Shown piece by piece: positions 12,401-21,676 of a DNA stretch of 64,000 nucleotides. The stretch spans positions 9,176,001 through 9,240,000 of the forward strand of contig NC_135260.1 of NCBI RefSeq assembly GCF_964204865.1. Reading direction: 5' to 3'. Made by a program: the position numbers and the translations under genes. Every line of letters starts with the position of its first letter. The first letter of the stretch is position 1. Source of the stretch: Styela clava. Its lineage: Eukaryota > Chordata > Ascidiacea > Stolidobranchia > Styelidae. Under the pieces are notes generated by a model, which saw only the letters and a list, made by a program, of their open reading frames with translations, was not told the origin of the DNA and did no database searches.

Positions 12401-13330
12401 ATATCTTTGTATTAAATCGTGAATATTGACGTAGCAGAGCAGCCATGAATCCAACAACAGTTTTCAGTTTAGCTTAACATTACTTTTTATAAACTTCCTC
12501 CACTATTATCACTTTTCTACATTGATTATGGAGTCAAAAACAAGCGTTATACTTTCAAATTACAGCTATAAAGAATTCAAAGCATTATAGATTCATACTT
12601 ACGTCATCTGCAAGTGATAAAAAATGCACCTTGTATTCAAAAGTCGATCATTTATCTTTTTTACGAAATGCCAAACTCAATCGAATGTTGGTGGATGATG
12701 CTACAAAAAGTATAATTACTAACTTGGTTTACGCTCTTGATGTGAGTATTTACTTTTTAATATTTTGTAAAAGGTTAACCTGTGATGTAGTTCACTGTCA
12801 TCCTATGTAATCATTGCAATAGTTGTCCTAGAAAGTCCTATGTTCTGGCATGAGGTTATGGTATTTTTCCGCTAACTTTCACCAGAATAATTGTGTCTGG
12901 CTTTTACCGCGCTTCAACCAATTTTAAATAGCTCATTCATAATATAAGTGGCAACTGATGACGTGGTAGAGATTTATGCGACGTAATATCAGATGATAAC
13001 GACAGGTCTGTGCGGTCGACGACCTTTTTTTTAAACTTTCAATTGCTACAAAGGAAGTCAAAGGTAATTCTCCGGCTCCATTATAAGTATTCCCCGACTC
13101 CACAGCTTCTAATAATGGCCAATATAAGATTAGAAACAATTTGCTTCCAATCGCAATCCAAATTTTTAGGATATTCTAGCATGTGACCAAGAAATTAGAA
13201 TGAAATATTTGCGTCTTGAACTTTTTAGGACCAAGCACATTTGATCAAACATTTGGAAAAAAGACTTGAGCAGTACGAGTCTGAACAAAAGACAACCAAT
13301 GAAGAAATTTTAGACTATGATGGATTTTGA
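488..13330 (+). CDS. Heparin/glucuronan lyase-like protein (polysaccharide lyase fold), 13 exons, 5' end missing
   Basis: Exons read from splice sites and an unbroken frame: 488-565, 1289-1357, 2260-2319, 2711-2794, 8008-8122, 8405-8517, 9283-9516, 9926-10110, 10851-10956, 11221-11346, 11912-12073, 12566-12741, 13229-13330 (TGA). They give 536 visible residues. No start codon is seen and the first exon begins mid-codon, so the gene starts left of the window. Residues 1-97 are Gly/Ser/Glu-rich. Residues about 98-405 resemble the polysaccharide lyase domain of heparin lyase I and glucuronan lyase (Pfam Polysacc_lyase type). Motifs are KSRLEI, HEYEIYIPRADF, QWHGSPD at about 215-221, KFDQWVKFRWDIKWSEY, WIRVWMNGEKIVDW and YGKTPYFKAGIY. 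Such enzymes cleave uronic-acid polysaccharides by beta-elimination; the substrate here is unknown. The last 130 residues are charged and unrecognised. The exon 5 donor is GC (AG|GCAAGT). Joining exons 1-4 to the lyase exons across a 5.2 kb intron rests on matching phase only. The family is mostly microbial, so horizontal origin is inferred. Confidence 0.8.
1172..1262 (-). mobile_element. tRNA-derived SINE fragment, family B
   Basis: On the minus strand this reads as a decayed tRNA-like B box (GGTTTCAAATCCCATGCCC) followed by CACCCAGGATGTAATAAATT. The same block recurs at 1955-2135, 48548-48650 and 49217-49383. It lies in intron 1 of the lyase gene. Confidence 0.6.
1955..2135 (+). mobile_element. 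tRNA-derived SINE copy, family B
   Basis: This plus-strand copy has a B-box-like GGTGCAAATCC at 1995-2005, then the shared body GGTGTAATAAATTGGCTAGG and a tail resembling the tail of the copy at 49217-49383 (GAGTAGC...TGTTTATTCAGAGC). It lies in intron 2 of the lyase gene. Confidence 0.6.
2427..2472 (+). mobile_element. hAT-type terminal fragment
   Basis: CAGTGGTTCCCAACCGGGG is a typical hAT-superfamily terminal inverted repeat. No matching right end is seen nearby, so this is a truncated relic inside intron 3 of the lyase gene. Confidence 0.45.
3077..3150 (+). repeat. Direct repeat, left copy, near the start of intron 4
   Basis: The block 'CTTATAACTTCGAAAA...GACTTCAAGAAAATAGAA' closely resembles 7912-7986 in the same orientation. 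The right copy runs up to the acceptor of exon 5, suggesting that intronic sequence was duplicated or split by later insertions. Confidence 0.65.
3247..3303 (+). repeat. Local repeat of GTGCGAAAGTGCTT units
   Basis: There are two close copies of GCGAAAGTGCTT separated by an A-run and followed by GCCGATTTTAAC. A related cluster lies at 7738-7845. Confidence 0.5.
3603..3720 (+). repeat. Local duplication (AGATAGGTTRACCTAC ... CTCCGAAATATTACACA)
   Basis: Two successive 58-60 bp copies share AGATAGGTT-ACCTAC at the start and CTCCGAAATATTACACA near the end, with an internal length difference between the two blocks. Confidence 0.6.
5098..6475 (+). repeat. Direct duplication pair flanking a tandem array
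   Basis: Block 5098-5220 and block 6352-6475 share ATCAAAATCGTCA, GCAAATTCC, AAATAAAATTGTGAATT (with changes) and CGGGGTATTGTTTTGTT in the same order. They are about 1.25 kb apart, in direct orientation, and enclose the 104-bp array. Confidence 0.7.
5608..6088 (+). repeat. Tandem array, about 104-bp unit, 4.6 copies
   Basis: Units begin TAACAAAACRCATTTT at 5608, 5714, 5817 and 5921, with a diverged, truncated unit at 6025. Each carries CTTGTATTTTCGGAAAC and GATCTAAATTAATCGCAAAA. Spacings are 106, 103, 104 and 104 bp. There are no unique spacers between copies. Confidence 0.85.
7738..7845 (+). repeat. Local tandem repeat, AAAATCGGAAAAAAGTGCTATTT units
   Basis: Two adjacent copies of a 27-29 bp unit (CAAAATCGGAAAAAAGTGCT) are followed by GTTGCGAAAGTGCTTCGCA. 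The second motif links it to 3247-3303. Confidence 0.6.
7912..7986 (+). repeat. Direct repeat, right copy, before exon 5
   Basis: This is the partner of 3077-3150, with few substitutions (for example CTTATAACTTTGAAAA and GACTTTAAGAAAATGGAA). It abuts the splice acceptor of exon 5 at 8007. Confidence 0.65.
8621..8935. mobile_element. Non-autonomous hAT element (MITE) in intron 6
   Basis: The left end CAGGGTTTCTGTAACTGGG and the right end AAGTTTGAAAACCACTG form imperfect hAT-style terminal inverted repeats. Flanking octamers are TCATAAAA (8613-8620) and CATTAAAA (8936-8943), an imperfect 8-bp target-site duplication. No transposase is encoded in the 315 bp. Confidence 0.6.
9586..9670. mobile_element. 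hAT-like relic (TGCGGCCC repeat)
   Basis: GGGTTGTGCAATCTGCAGCCC followed by two TGCGGCCC blocks resembles hAT elements of the GGGTTGGCAACCTGCGGCCC type. The right end is not recognisable. It lies in intron 7 of the lyase gene. Confidence 0.4.
10131..10561 (-). mobile_element. tRNA-derived SINE, family A, with duplicated tail sequence
   Basis: On the minus strand the element starts at about 10561 with a pol III promoter: A box TGGCTCAACGGG (10536-10547) and a perfect B box GGTTCGAATCC (10468-10478). Then come GGACTCCTCGCCG and CTTCCTCCACCACCAAGTCC. The distal part (10131-10300) consists of two diverged copies of a roughly 110-bp segment starting ATAGGATTTT and containing CCCGGG. It sits in intron 8 of the lyase gene, antisense to it. 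Related pieces occur at 10585-10670, 24868-24985 and 30715-31260. Confidence 0.7.
10585..10670 (-). mobile_element. Second SINE family A fragment
   Basis: GACTTGGTGGTGGAGGAGGC and GTGTCCAGC repeat blocks found at 10380-10440 of the adjacent SINE in the same orientation, suggesting a nested or tandem partial copy. Confidence 0.5.
12103..12125. repeat. (AG)n microsatellite
   Basis: About eleven AG dinucleotides in a row, 30 bases after the exon 11 donor of the lyase gene. Confidence 0.9.
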
Positions 13331-13340
13331 GGATGGGAAT

Positions 13341-13346
13341 AATAAA
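13341..13346 (+). terminator. Probable polyadenylation signal of the lyase gene
   Basis: AATAAA lies 11 bases after the TGA of the lyase gene, so the 3' UTR would be short. It is the first such hexamer downstream of the stop. Confidence 0.45.
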
Positions 13347-13543
13347 AATGATAACAACTCATTGCTTCTGAAAGATATTTTTATATACTGAACAGTTAAA
13401 TTATGTACAATGTTGGTTCTATTTATTTGTATTTTTATCTTGTGACAGAACTGGCGCCCACTACTACACTAAATTGTGACTAGGGATGCCACTTTTGGAT
13501 TTACGAATCGGATCGATTACAATCACATCTTTTCCGAATGGAT

Positions 13544-13918
13544 GTTTGTTAAATCGTTGTTTTCGGCGGCTTTAAATCTGCCGAATGCGTTTATGCGGCA
13601 CTCCGAATAACACCAAATTACGGGACCGAAAAAAAACATTGAACGTTTGTTAATCGTTGTTCACGGCGGCGTTAAAACTGCCGAATGCGTTTATGCGGCA
13701 CTCCAAATTACGGGACCGAAGGAAAAAAAATTAAACGTTTGTTAATCGTTGTTTTCGGCGGCGTTAAAACTGTCGAATGCGTTTATGCGGCACTCCAAAT
13801 AACACGAAATTACGGGGCCGAAAGAAAAAACATTAAACGTTTGTTAATCGTTGTCTTTGGCGGCGTTAAAACTGCCGAATGCGTTTATGCGGCACTCCAA
13901 ATAACGGGACGGAAATAA
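13544..13918 (+). repeat. Tandem satellite, about 100-bp unit, four copies
   Basis: Copies starting CGTTGT at 13555, 13655, 13747 and 13849 share GCCGAATGCGTTTATGCGGC and ACTCCAAATAAC, and are joined by AAACGTTTGTTAAT. Lengths are 100, 92, 102 and 70 bp. The 77-codon ORF across it (13685-13918) is a by-product of the repeat. It lies 0.2 kb after the lyase stop. Confidence 0.85.
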
Positions 13919-13930
13919 TGAAAATGAATT

Positions 13931-16930
13931 TTTCGTGATTGACTTTTTTACTTACCTGCCGTAATTTGTTTCAAGTTCGGCACAACACACTCTTTTACGT
14001 ATCACTCGAGATGATGTGTGGCGTAATTTCCACCAAACTGCGAGTTCAGTTTTCCACTGAGTAGCCTAAGTTTATATTATGCGCGAAATTTAATGGATCG
14101 CATACCTGAAAATTCGTGACATTTAATTTTGATTGAAATTTAATTTAAACTTTGTTGTAGGTGAAATATTTCGCGTACATTTGAAGAGAACTATTACTGA
14201 ATGATTTCATCGGCCGGCAATGTTAATTGACAATCATGTTTCTCATCCTGGAAAAAATATATATTTATTTTGTTTGCGTTTGTTAAGCTTCCACTCGAGT
14301 GGCGGTAAACGAAATCAGGACATAATGTAATAGTACATACACGTCTTTTTTCAGCTGTTACAAAAAAATTAGTATTTTGTTAGCGCGATACAAGCGGGAA
14401 TAAAACATTTCGGATTATTTCTAGCAAATGTCATAACGGACAGGTGGGAGTAAATAATACTTGTGCACTGTTTTACATCAACGCGTGCCAGATTTCATAC
14501 CAGACCAAGCATACTGTGCGAATGTCGTCTTACTTTAGCCCCAGCGACCATGTCTGATCAAGATGAAGCGTCGACCAATTATCGCTCGTCAGCGCGGCAT
14601 CCATTATGCACATTTGGACTTTCTGAATTAGCAAGTAGTCCACAATAATAATGAATCCCGAGTTAGCCACACCCACAAATGATATATATTGTCTCTAATA
14701 TTTATGGAAATTTTTGTTCGCAATCGTAGTCGGGTGAACGATTGTTTTTCTCGAAATGAATTTAAATGTGGTTAATTTTATCGTCTTTGATCATATTCTT
14801 GCAAGCATTTCCCATTTATAGTAAATCAGATACAATTAGAATGTTTTTGTCGTATTACTTTATGCTGCTAGCATAAATATAAAATATTGTACTAAAATTT
14901 TGAAAATAAAGAATCGGTAATTAATAAGGCCGGCCTTACTTCAATATAACAAGAAGTGGAATACCACAGTCACATATACTGGTGTGGGACTATGCCCTAG
15001 TCATTAGGGAAAGCAGTGCTGTTACTGTGTTTATGACATAACAGTACAACTGTTCCCTGCAAATTTTCTCATATGAATTCCATCAAATTGCCTCAGTCCT
15101 GATACAAGTATAACACAATAATAACTTAGTATTGTAAGACTCACAGATAAGTTGTAACAACAATTTTTTCATCAATGCATTTATTGGTGATATCTATGAC
15201 CAACATCTTTTTTATCATGATGGACATAAGTGTGGCTTATTCACTGAAAAACCCTTATAATCCTCGCTATATAGCGTATTCCATTTTTGAGTTTTTCTCT
15301 TCTAGATTAGAGCTTTTATGTGACTTTGAGCAAACATAGACATGCAATAAAAAAAAAGCTCAATGGAATCAGATTCGATTAAAAAAAAAATGTATCCAGA
15401 AGTGGCAACCCTAATTGTGACATCACTCAACAAGCAGCGTTGTGTAAACGTCTCTGAACCCTGATTGGGGCTCAGTTTTATGATGAGTCCCATACCTATT
15501 TAGATTACTCAAGTTACTTAGATAAATGTGAATCATGTCATTAACTCAAGCCTCCCAACACTGTTTAACAACTTACCAAATTTATTATTCTATTAAACCA
15601 TTGCCAAAATTTTGTGCAATAGCTGTGAACTTGTTCTATCGAATAATTTTATTTTGTTATTCTATTACCAATGTGTCTTCACTCTTAAACTTTTATCAAA
15701 TAAGCCTCGAAATATATTTAAGTTTGTATGTGTTCAAATGATCTTTATGAAATATGTGTTGAAACGCGCCAAGTGTGATTTCAGTTATTCTGATTTATTA
15801 GTCGTGCACATAAAGTTTAGAAATACTCCGGGTTAAGTAACAGCTGAGAAACTTGTATTAATTGTCGAGACAAGATTGCTGGAAATATTTTGGGTGGAGT
15901 AATTGCTGATGAGTTGTATTGTTTAAATGGAGCTGCTCCATATAGTGAATTCAATGAAGTGAATCAGTGTTATCGAACCAATGTATATCTGACTAGAATT
16001 TCATATCACTGTGCTCCCAAAAATCAAATCCTGTGCCTTACCATTACAAAATGTTTTATGCTTATTTTAAAGTTTTTTTGACTTGGTAGTTACAAACTTG
16101 TTTATATCATTCATTTTGATCCAAATTATTTAACCGCCTGCCATTTTAAAAGTACTCATTTTAGCTTAGTCTATCACAGTTACTACAGGATCAAATTTGT
16201 TTACTGCAACAAATCTCCACATCAGACAAAATGACCCCAAAAGGAATTTGTGAAATCAAGATCAAGCCGACGAAACCACAAATATGAGCAATGTATATAA
16301 CAGCCTCGGGTGGCTGCTAAAGTTTTATTTGATGCATCACATGATACAGCTTGCTGATTAGCCAATGTCACCGAAGCAATCAAGGAAGTTCGTGCACTGG
16401 GGTTCTTTTATACAAACTTATTTCTGGACTAGATCGATTGGCTAGGGAAAATGTTCGGCTATCTAATTGTAGACCCAAACGCAGTTATTCAAATCTGTTT
16501 GAATAATTGTGTCAGCGGGTCCCTTTGGGGTAAAGCATTATTGGCTCAACACTTCCAAATAAATTCTCTTTTCATTCAATTTGTGAATAAATTTGACCAC
16601 TTTTAATCCAAGAATACGATTATCACACTACCATAGATCTTAATAACTATCAACAAATACAGTTAATTAGAAAATATTTTGAGTTGGATGACACATATCT
16701 GATATGCTAAAAAGCAATGCTGGGGAGCTGCAACTTTTTGCTGGAGTCAGAGATACCATATTAGATGGAGGAGCCAGAACAGAGAAAATTTCAATAGGTC
16801 CAAATCCTAACATATAAATAATGAAACAAGCCCTCTCTGTCCAGCTGTCTCTGTAACTGCCAAGCTAGTCAAAGTTCTAAGCTTTTTGACTTATATACTG
16901 TATATAATTTAATCTCTTAGACAAATAGAA
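13931..16930. other. Intergenic region, no gene recognised
   Basis: There are scattered short ORFs (14463-14648, 15535-15741, 15890-16081) with no recognisable motif or clear splice structure. The sequence around 15860-16020 stays open for over 50 codons and could be a decayed exon, but I cannot name it. Confidence 0.5.
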
Positions 16931-16958
16931 TAGCTAATTTATGTATTGCGCTTTCGTT

Positions 16959-16964
16959 TTTATT
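16959..16964 (-). terminator. Probable polyadenylation signal of RPL36A
   Basis: TTTATT on the plus strand, that is AATAAA on the minus strand, about 70 bases past the eL42 stop codon. It supports a normal 3' UTR. Confidence 0.5.
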
Positions 16965-17033
16965 GATATATCATTGTTTGAATACAATTCATACCAAGAA
17001 TAAGCTGTTGGACGCGACATACAGTCAATTCTT

Positions 17034-17354
17034 CTAGAACTGGATCATCTGTCCCTTTCTCTTCTTGTCTCCTCCCAATTCAAAGTGCTTGCACCTCTTG
17101 ATTGCAACCTGTTTTCTTGTTTTACAAGATGTACATTCCATTCTTAGTACAATCTTTTTAGTGGTTTTTGCCTTCTTTCTGAACACGACCTTGGTTTGAC
17201 CACCATAACCGCTTTGTTTTCTGTCATATCGACGTTTTCCCTGTGCGTACAACGACGCTTTACCAGACTTGTACTGTGTTACTTTGTGGAGTTGATGTCT
17301 TTTACAGTTCTTGCCTTTACAAAAGGTTTTCCTGGTCTTTGGAACGTTCACCAT
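17034..17354 (-). CDS. RPL36A: 60S ribosomal protein eL42 (RPL36A), single exon
   Basis: This is a 106-residue protein, exactly the family length when started at the second in-frame ATG ([11 protein letters not shown]). The ORF opens six codons earlier (MRVADK), but homologous proteins start MVNVPKTR, so 17354 is chosen. It is a component of the large ribosomal subunit near the E site. Family signatures are [44 protein letters not shown] and [17 protein letters not shown]. Cysteines C12, C17, C74 and C77 fit the zinc ribbon. Residue 56 (codon 17187-17189) is valine (GGQTKVVF), where yeast and human have proline (GGQTKP). There is no intron, unlike vertebrate RPL36A. The intact frame and strong conservation argue for a working gene, although a recent retrocopy is possible. 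Confidence 0.95.
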   Translation of the reverse strand: MVNVPKTRKTFCKGKNCKRHQLHKVTQYKSGKASLYAQGKRRYDRKQSGYGGQTKVVFRKKAKTTKKIVLRMECTSCKTRKQVAIKRCKHFELGGDKKRKGQMIQF

Positions 17355-18191
17355 CTTATCAGCCACGCGCAATCCTCAGAGCTGATTCAGAAAAGACTGC
17401 GAGTTACTCGTCACTGGGCGACGCTGTTGTGGATTAACCTATCCATGCGCAACGTAACATACAGTAATGTGTAATGTAAACTTACCTGGATGAACAAATC
17501 ACCACACAATCAAATGGAAGTAATACTGTAACGTTAATAAGGGTAATATTTTATATTACGTTGTTGTCATACCAGTATGTTGATGTAAAAATAGATGTAG
17601 GGTTTGATAATATTTCGATTTTATAATTTTTCAAATACTGTCTATCAATAATGTTATCAATTGAAATAACATAGACTGTAGAAATAATATTTGCTGGTAG
17701 ATTCTGATTCCAGCTCTGAACACCAGATAAATCAAATTTTGATAACCAAACCTTCGGGACATGCAAGTCTTCCTCAATTTTCTGTCCGGAACGCTTTGTA
17801 AATTTTGACTTTTCTGTAGAGGGTTTTGACTTATTTTATCGCCATTAAAAGTATGAAAATCCGACTTTTGGCAAATTCAAAATTTCGGCTCCGACTCTGA
17901 CTTGGGGAGGTTGATATTACTACTTACGAATCGGTATGTTAGTCGTTGTTACGAATCGTCTATAGTGAACACATGGCCAGGGTGAAATCAAACTCCGACT
18001 CCGACACCTCCTACTAGATAGAGCCACAGAGCAATATTTTCATTCTCGCTCGTCATTATCGAAGTGATTTCCGTCTGTTCAGTCATTTCTTTGTCGCTTT
18101 GTCCCCGCGTCATTTTATTATTCGTTTCTAACCTCGACCATTGCTTGAGTATTAGATAAAACGCCGAGTGTAGGAGTGGGAATTAATCGTT
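17355..18191. promoter_or_regulatory. Divergent spacer between RPL36A and UNC119
   Basis: The two start codons face away from each other across 837 bp, so both promoters should lie here. No TATA box stands out. The part next to UNC119 (about 17875-18010) carries dispersed-repeat signatures: GACTCCGAC-type blocks and CGGTATGTTAGTCGTTG, the latter repeated exactly at about 31011-31027 inside a hAT element. On the eL42 side, TTTTCTGAATCAG upstream of its ATG could be a splice or trans-splice acceptor, but this is speculative. Confidence 0.4.
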
Positions 18192-18902
18192 ATGGCTAGC
18201 ACAGTAAATGCTTCATCTGGTGGTGGTAACAAAAAGAAAGGTGGTGGGGGATTTCTTTCAAGGCAGAAGAAAAAGAAAGATGGATCTGGAAATTCTGCGA
18301 AAGAAGTTTTAACTGAAGAAGATTTGGCCAAGAAGAGCGTGATTGAGGCATCGGATGTATTAAAGCTCGCAAGCCCAACTAAAAATTATCTTTGTTCACT
18401 CGAATCCAATGTTTTTGGAATTGATTTTACTCGATTTAAGATAAGAAACATGGACACTGGTACAGTCCTGTTTGAAATTATGAAACCAGATTCGGACATG
18501 GTTCAAGAAGTTGACGCACAACAAGAATATGACGAAGATGCTGATGCAAGCTCAGGTCGCTTTGTGCGATACCAATTCACCCCACAATTCCTAAAATTAG
18601 GAACAGTGGGGGCAACGGTGGAGTTTGTAATTGGTGAGAAACCAGTCCAAAATTTTCGCATGATTGAACGTCACTACTTTCGTAACACATTATTAAAAAG
18701 CTTTGATTTTGATTTCGGATTTTGCATACCGAACAGCAAGAACACATGTGAACACATTTATGAATTTCCCCAGCTATCAAAAGATATGATGAAAGAAATG
18801 ATACAACATCCTTTTGAGACGAAATCTGACAGCTTTTACTTTGTCGATGGCAAACTGATAATGCACAACAAAGCTGAATATTCTTATAACGGCGTGCAAT
18901 AG
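18192..18902 (+). CDS. UNC119: UNC119 lipid-binding chaperone, single exon
   Basis: 236 residues; vertebrate UNC119 proteins are about 240. UNC119 is a soluble immunoglobulin-like beta-sandwich protein that binds N-myristoylated cargo such as transducin alpha and ciliary proteins, and releases it through ARL2/ARL3. The N-terminus (1-50) is low-complexity Gly/Lys-rich. The GMP-PDE-delta-like domain spans about 60-234, with the family strings [91 protein letters not shown] and [11 protein letters not shown] near the end. The vertebrate gene has several exons; here the whole protein is in one uninterrupted exon. It is divergent from RPL36A. The start ATG is the only sensible one, and no splice acceptor is needed upstream. 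Confidence 0.97.
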   Translation: MASTVNASSGGGNKKKGGGGFLSRQKKKKDGSGNSAKEVLTEEDLAKKSVIEASDVLKLASPTKNYLCSLESNVFGIDFTRFKIRNMDTGTVLFEIMKPDSDMVQEVDAQQEYDEDADASSGRFVRYQFTPQFLKLGTVGATVEFVIGEKPVQNFRMIERHYFRNTLLKSFDFDFGFCIPNSKNTCEHIYEFPQLSKDMMKEMIQHPFETKSDSFYFVDGKLIMHNKAEYSYNGVQ

Positions 18903-21676
18903 AAGTTTCTTCATTTCTTATTATCGCCTTCCAAGAGATACAAAATGTAACATAGTCTTTAATATATGTACAGAAGTTATAGAAATAAGACTATGTGGCT
19001 TTACTGCCCTCATTATTGCTAAAAATCTATTCCTTATTAGTAATTGAGAAATAATAGTTGATAGAACTGTTTTATTCACATTCATAAACTTGTTCTGATT
19101 GGAAAAGCAATTGAGCGTGACTAGACAGAGTCTAATTTATAACCGACTTGTGGTAAATTTTCTGTCATTCTAAGTGCTTGTATTCCAAATAAATCAGATT
19201 GACAAATCTCCTGTTTATTTCTAATGTATTACTGACAATTTTTATAATTTGACAAAAAATTGTAAGCTGTGACAAGTTGTATATATTATAGGCTCTTCTC
19301 ATATTAAAGAGTTGATTATTCTGCAGACGTATATTTTTTTACTTTTTTATTTTCTAATTAGCATCACTGAACAACAGCAATGTTATTACTTGTGTTTAAA
19401 TAAGATATTTGTGGCAATCTCATTCAGAAATGTGTATTTAATCTGTCAATATGCTCTGTCGAGAGACATGTATTTTCAATAGACTTTTGCACTGCTATTA
19501 TGCTATATTGCATAATATCTTACCATAACTCTATTATATAATTGGTACTCTGTGTTGGCTCTGTAAGAATCATATACTTCCATAAGCATGGAATCTAACT
19601 CTAATATCTACATATGGAAACCAAGTTAAAGCGTGTTACGATTATAATTGCACTAGAAAGAAACCCTGAAAATATGAACAAAACACTTTAATTTCTGGAG
19701 TGCCAAATAGATGTTTCTGTTAGACCAAAACTTGCCCATCACTAGGGTTAATTCAGAATGAGTCTATGTAGCATAAAAGCATCCCTATTGACAGAATTTT
19801 GTGTTATATTTTCTGCATGTAATTGAACAAATATCTCTACCAAACGAACTGTTAAATTGCAATTTATTTGCCTTCAGAGGTCGTTTGTTATGACTAACAT
19901 ATTTAAAAAGTCTTTAAGTGGAGCATATGTAAAGTGGAATTTTTCGAAATTGACAGTTACATAATTCATTCTGAAAATTCCCTTGATTCGGTAACCATTA
20001 TCTGATTGAGGTTGTTAATTAGATTTGTATAGTTTCAGTTTATTTTTTGTTACAGTGTGTTTTTTTCTGAATAGAAATTTATCAGGGACAAATCTTGATT
20101 GGGCCGGATAAAATAATTATATTTATATGTATCCTAATTCTGTCTTATACTCGGAGTCTGATTTAAAATTTCTGTTCAGCAGAAATAAGAATAATTGTTT
20201 TTGTTCCCTTGTTTGTTTGACTCTTATCCTTCTTACTGACCCTGACGTATTTCAAACTTTTCTAGTATTTGGCAGTTTGCTATTATTGTTATAGAGCTGT
20301 TTTACTAAACAATGTACAATTTTCAAAAACTTGGTATTGTTACTGTTGAGATAATAATATCTGAAACTCATTTAGGTAATATCACAGTTTGTTATATAGT
20401 TCGTTAAACACAGTTTGTGCCATATATGCCACTAAATAATTGAATAGGTAAACTTCCCAAGTTGGTGTTCTTTTACAGCAAAATCATAACACCAAATTTA
20501 GCTTGATGCAAAGAACTTGTAATGTTGAGGATTAGACATATTAGTATACAAATACAATTAACATTGATTTGGATTGTTTTGATTCTGAACTAAAGCTTGA
20601 AGTATATTTCATAATCAAGGATAAATTACTTATGAAATTTTTATCTTGAACAGAGTTTCAAAATTTTCCCTCAGGATTGAATATCACGGCTTCTCAAATT
20701 TTCGTTTTTGGACTTCTTACTACCCATAAGATATCATCTTGGTATTATAATAAAAATCAGCTTATGTTGAACATTACTTTGACTCGTTTTATATTGATGA
20801 TTATCTTCAATTCAATGAATTCATGTCCCTGGATACCAGCATTGATGGTATAAAAAGGATATTGATTACTGATCACTTACTTTAATCCCAGATTTTGTCA
20901 TCAATTATTAATTAAATATAGTCACATGATAAAAGCGGATTAGGGAAGCATATTTTCCACTCCATTTATCATGGTGTTAAATTATAAAAACATGCAGGTT
21001 GCCTGTGATATTGAATTTCGAAGGCAAAGCATTTTTTACATAGAAACCAAAATATTGTCATTCTCTATTGTTATGTTTATTAGACTAACATGGCCAGCAT
21101 ATATTACAATTGTTTAAAACATAAAAACATGCTTTATCAATGAATCGTACTTGAAGTTATATCAATGGGACAATATCTGTATTTTTCTAATTTGAATTGT
21201 ATATTGGTTGTTTCAAATAATCTTGCTTATAATACTTTTTCATGGTATAGCTATTGATATTTCATGGCGTCACTCGGCATAAATTATTAAACTGTCATCT
21301 GAACTGTAATTTTTCATCATAAATTTGATATCTTTATGTGTCCCAGGCTCCCAGCAATTTGTTACTGCACTGGTATTTTATTTGCTTACGTTTATAATGA
21401 CCAAAAACTAGAGTATGATTATTCCATTCATCAACGTTTCTAAGTTATAGCATTGTGATAGTCTCGGTCGAAACATGATGCGCATTATTTCTGATTGTTA
21501 ATCTGTAACATTCCATCAATGTTTCTCGACACCCATTGTATGTAATATTTTGTTTTTCATGCTTTTTGTGTTGATATTTGTCAGATTATTTACTTCAAAC
21601 TGAGACTAATAAAAAATTTGAATATGAAATTTGTTTATCTCTGATGTACAGTGTGTCGTCGAGTCTTGGTTCTATT
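18903..21676. other. 3' region of UNC119 and spacer before DNAJC12
   Basis: AT-rich sequence with no convincing ORF or repeat. It should contain the UNC119 3' UTR and the DNAJC12 promoter and 5' UTR. Confidence 0.5.
19188..19193 (+). terminator. Candidate polyadenylation signal of UNC119
   Basis: AATAAA at 286 bases past the UNC119 stop; the first canonical hexamer I noticed downstream. Confidence 0.4.

Noticed and set aside
13685..13918. 77-codon ORF in the 100-bp satellite
   Set aside because: The peptide just repeats with the DNA unit; units of 92 and 102 bp change frame between copies, so no coding constraint is visible.
15890..16081. Possible exon (GGVIADELYCLNGAAPYSE...)
   Set aside because: The opening part looks protein-like, but I cannot assign a family, no good acceptor or donor frames it, and the rest decays into random sequence.
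17354..17372. Six-residue N-terminal extension of eL42 (MRVADK)
   Set aside because: All family members I know start MVNVPKTR; using the second ATG gives the exact family length of 106.
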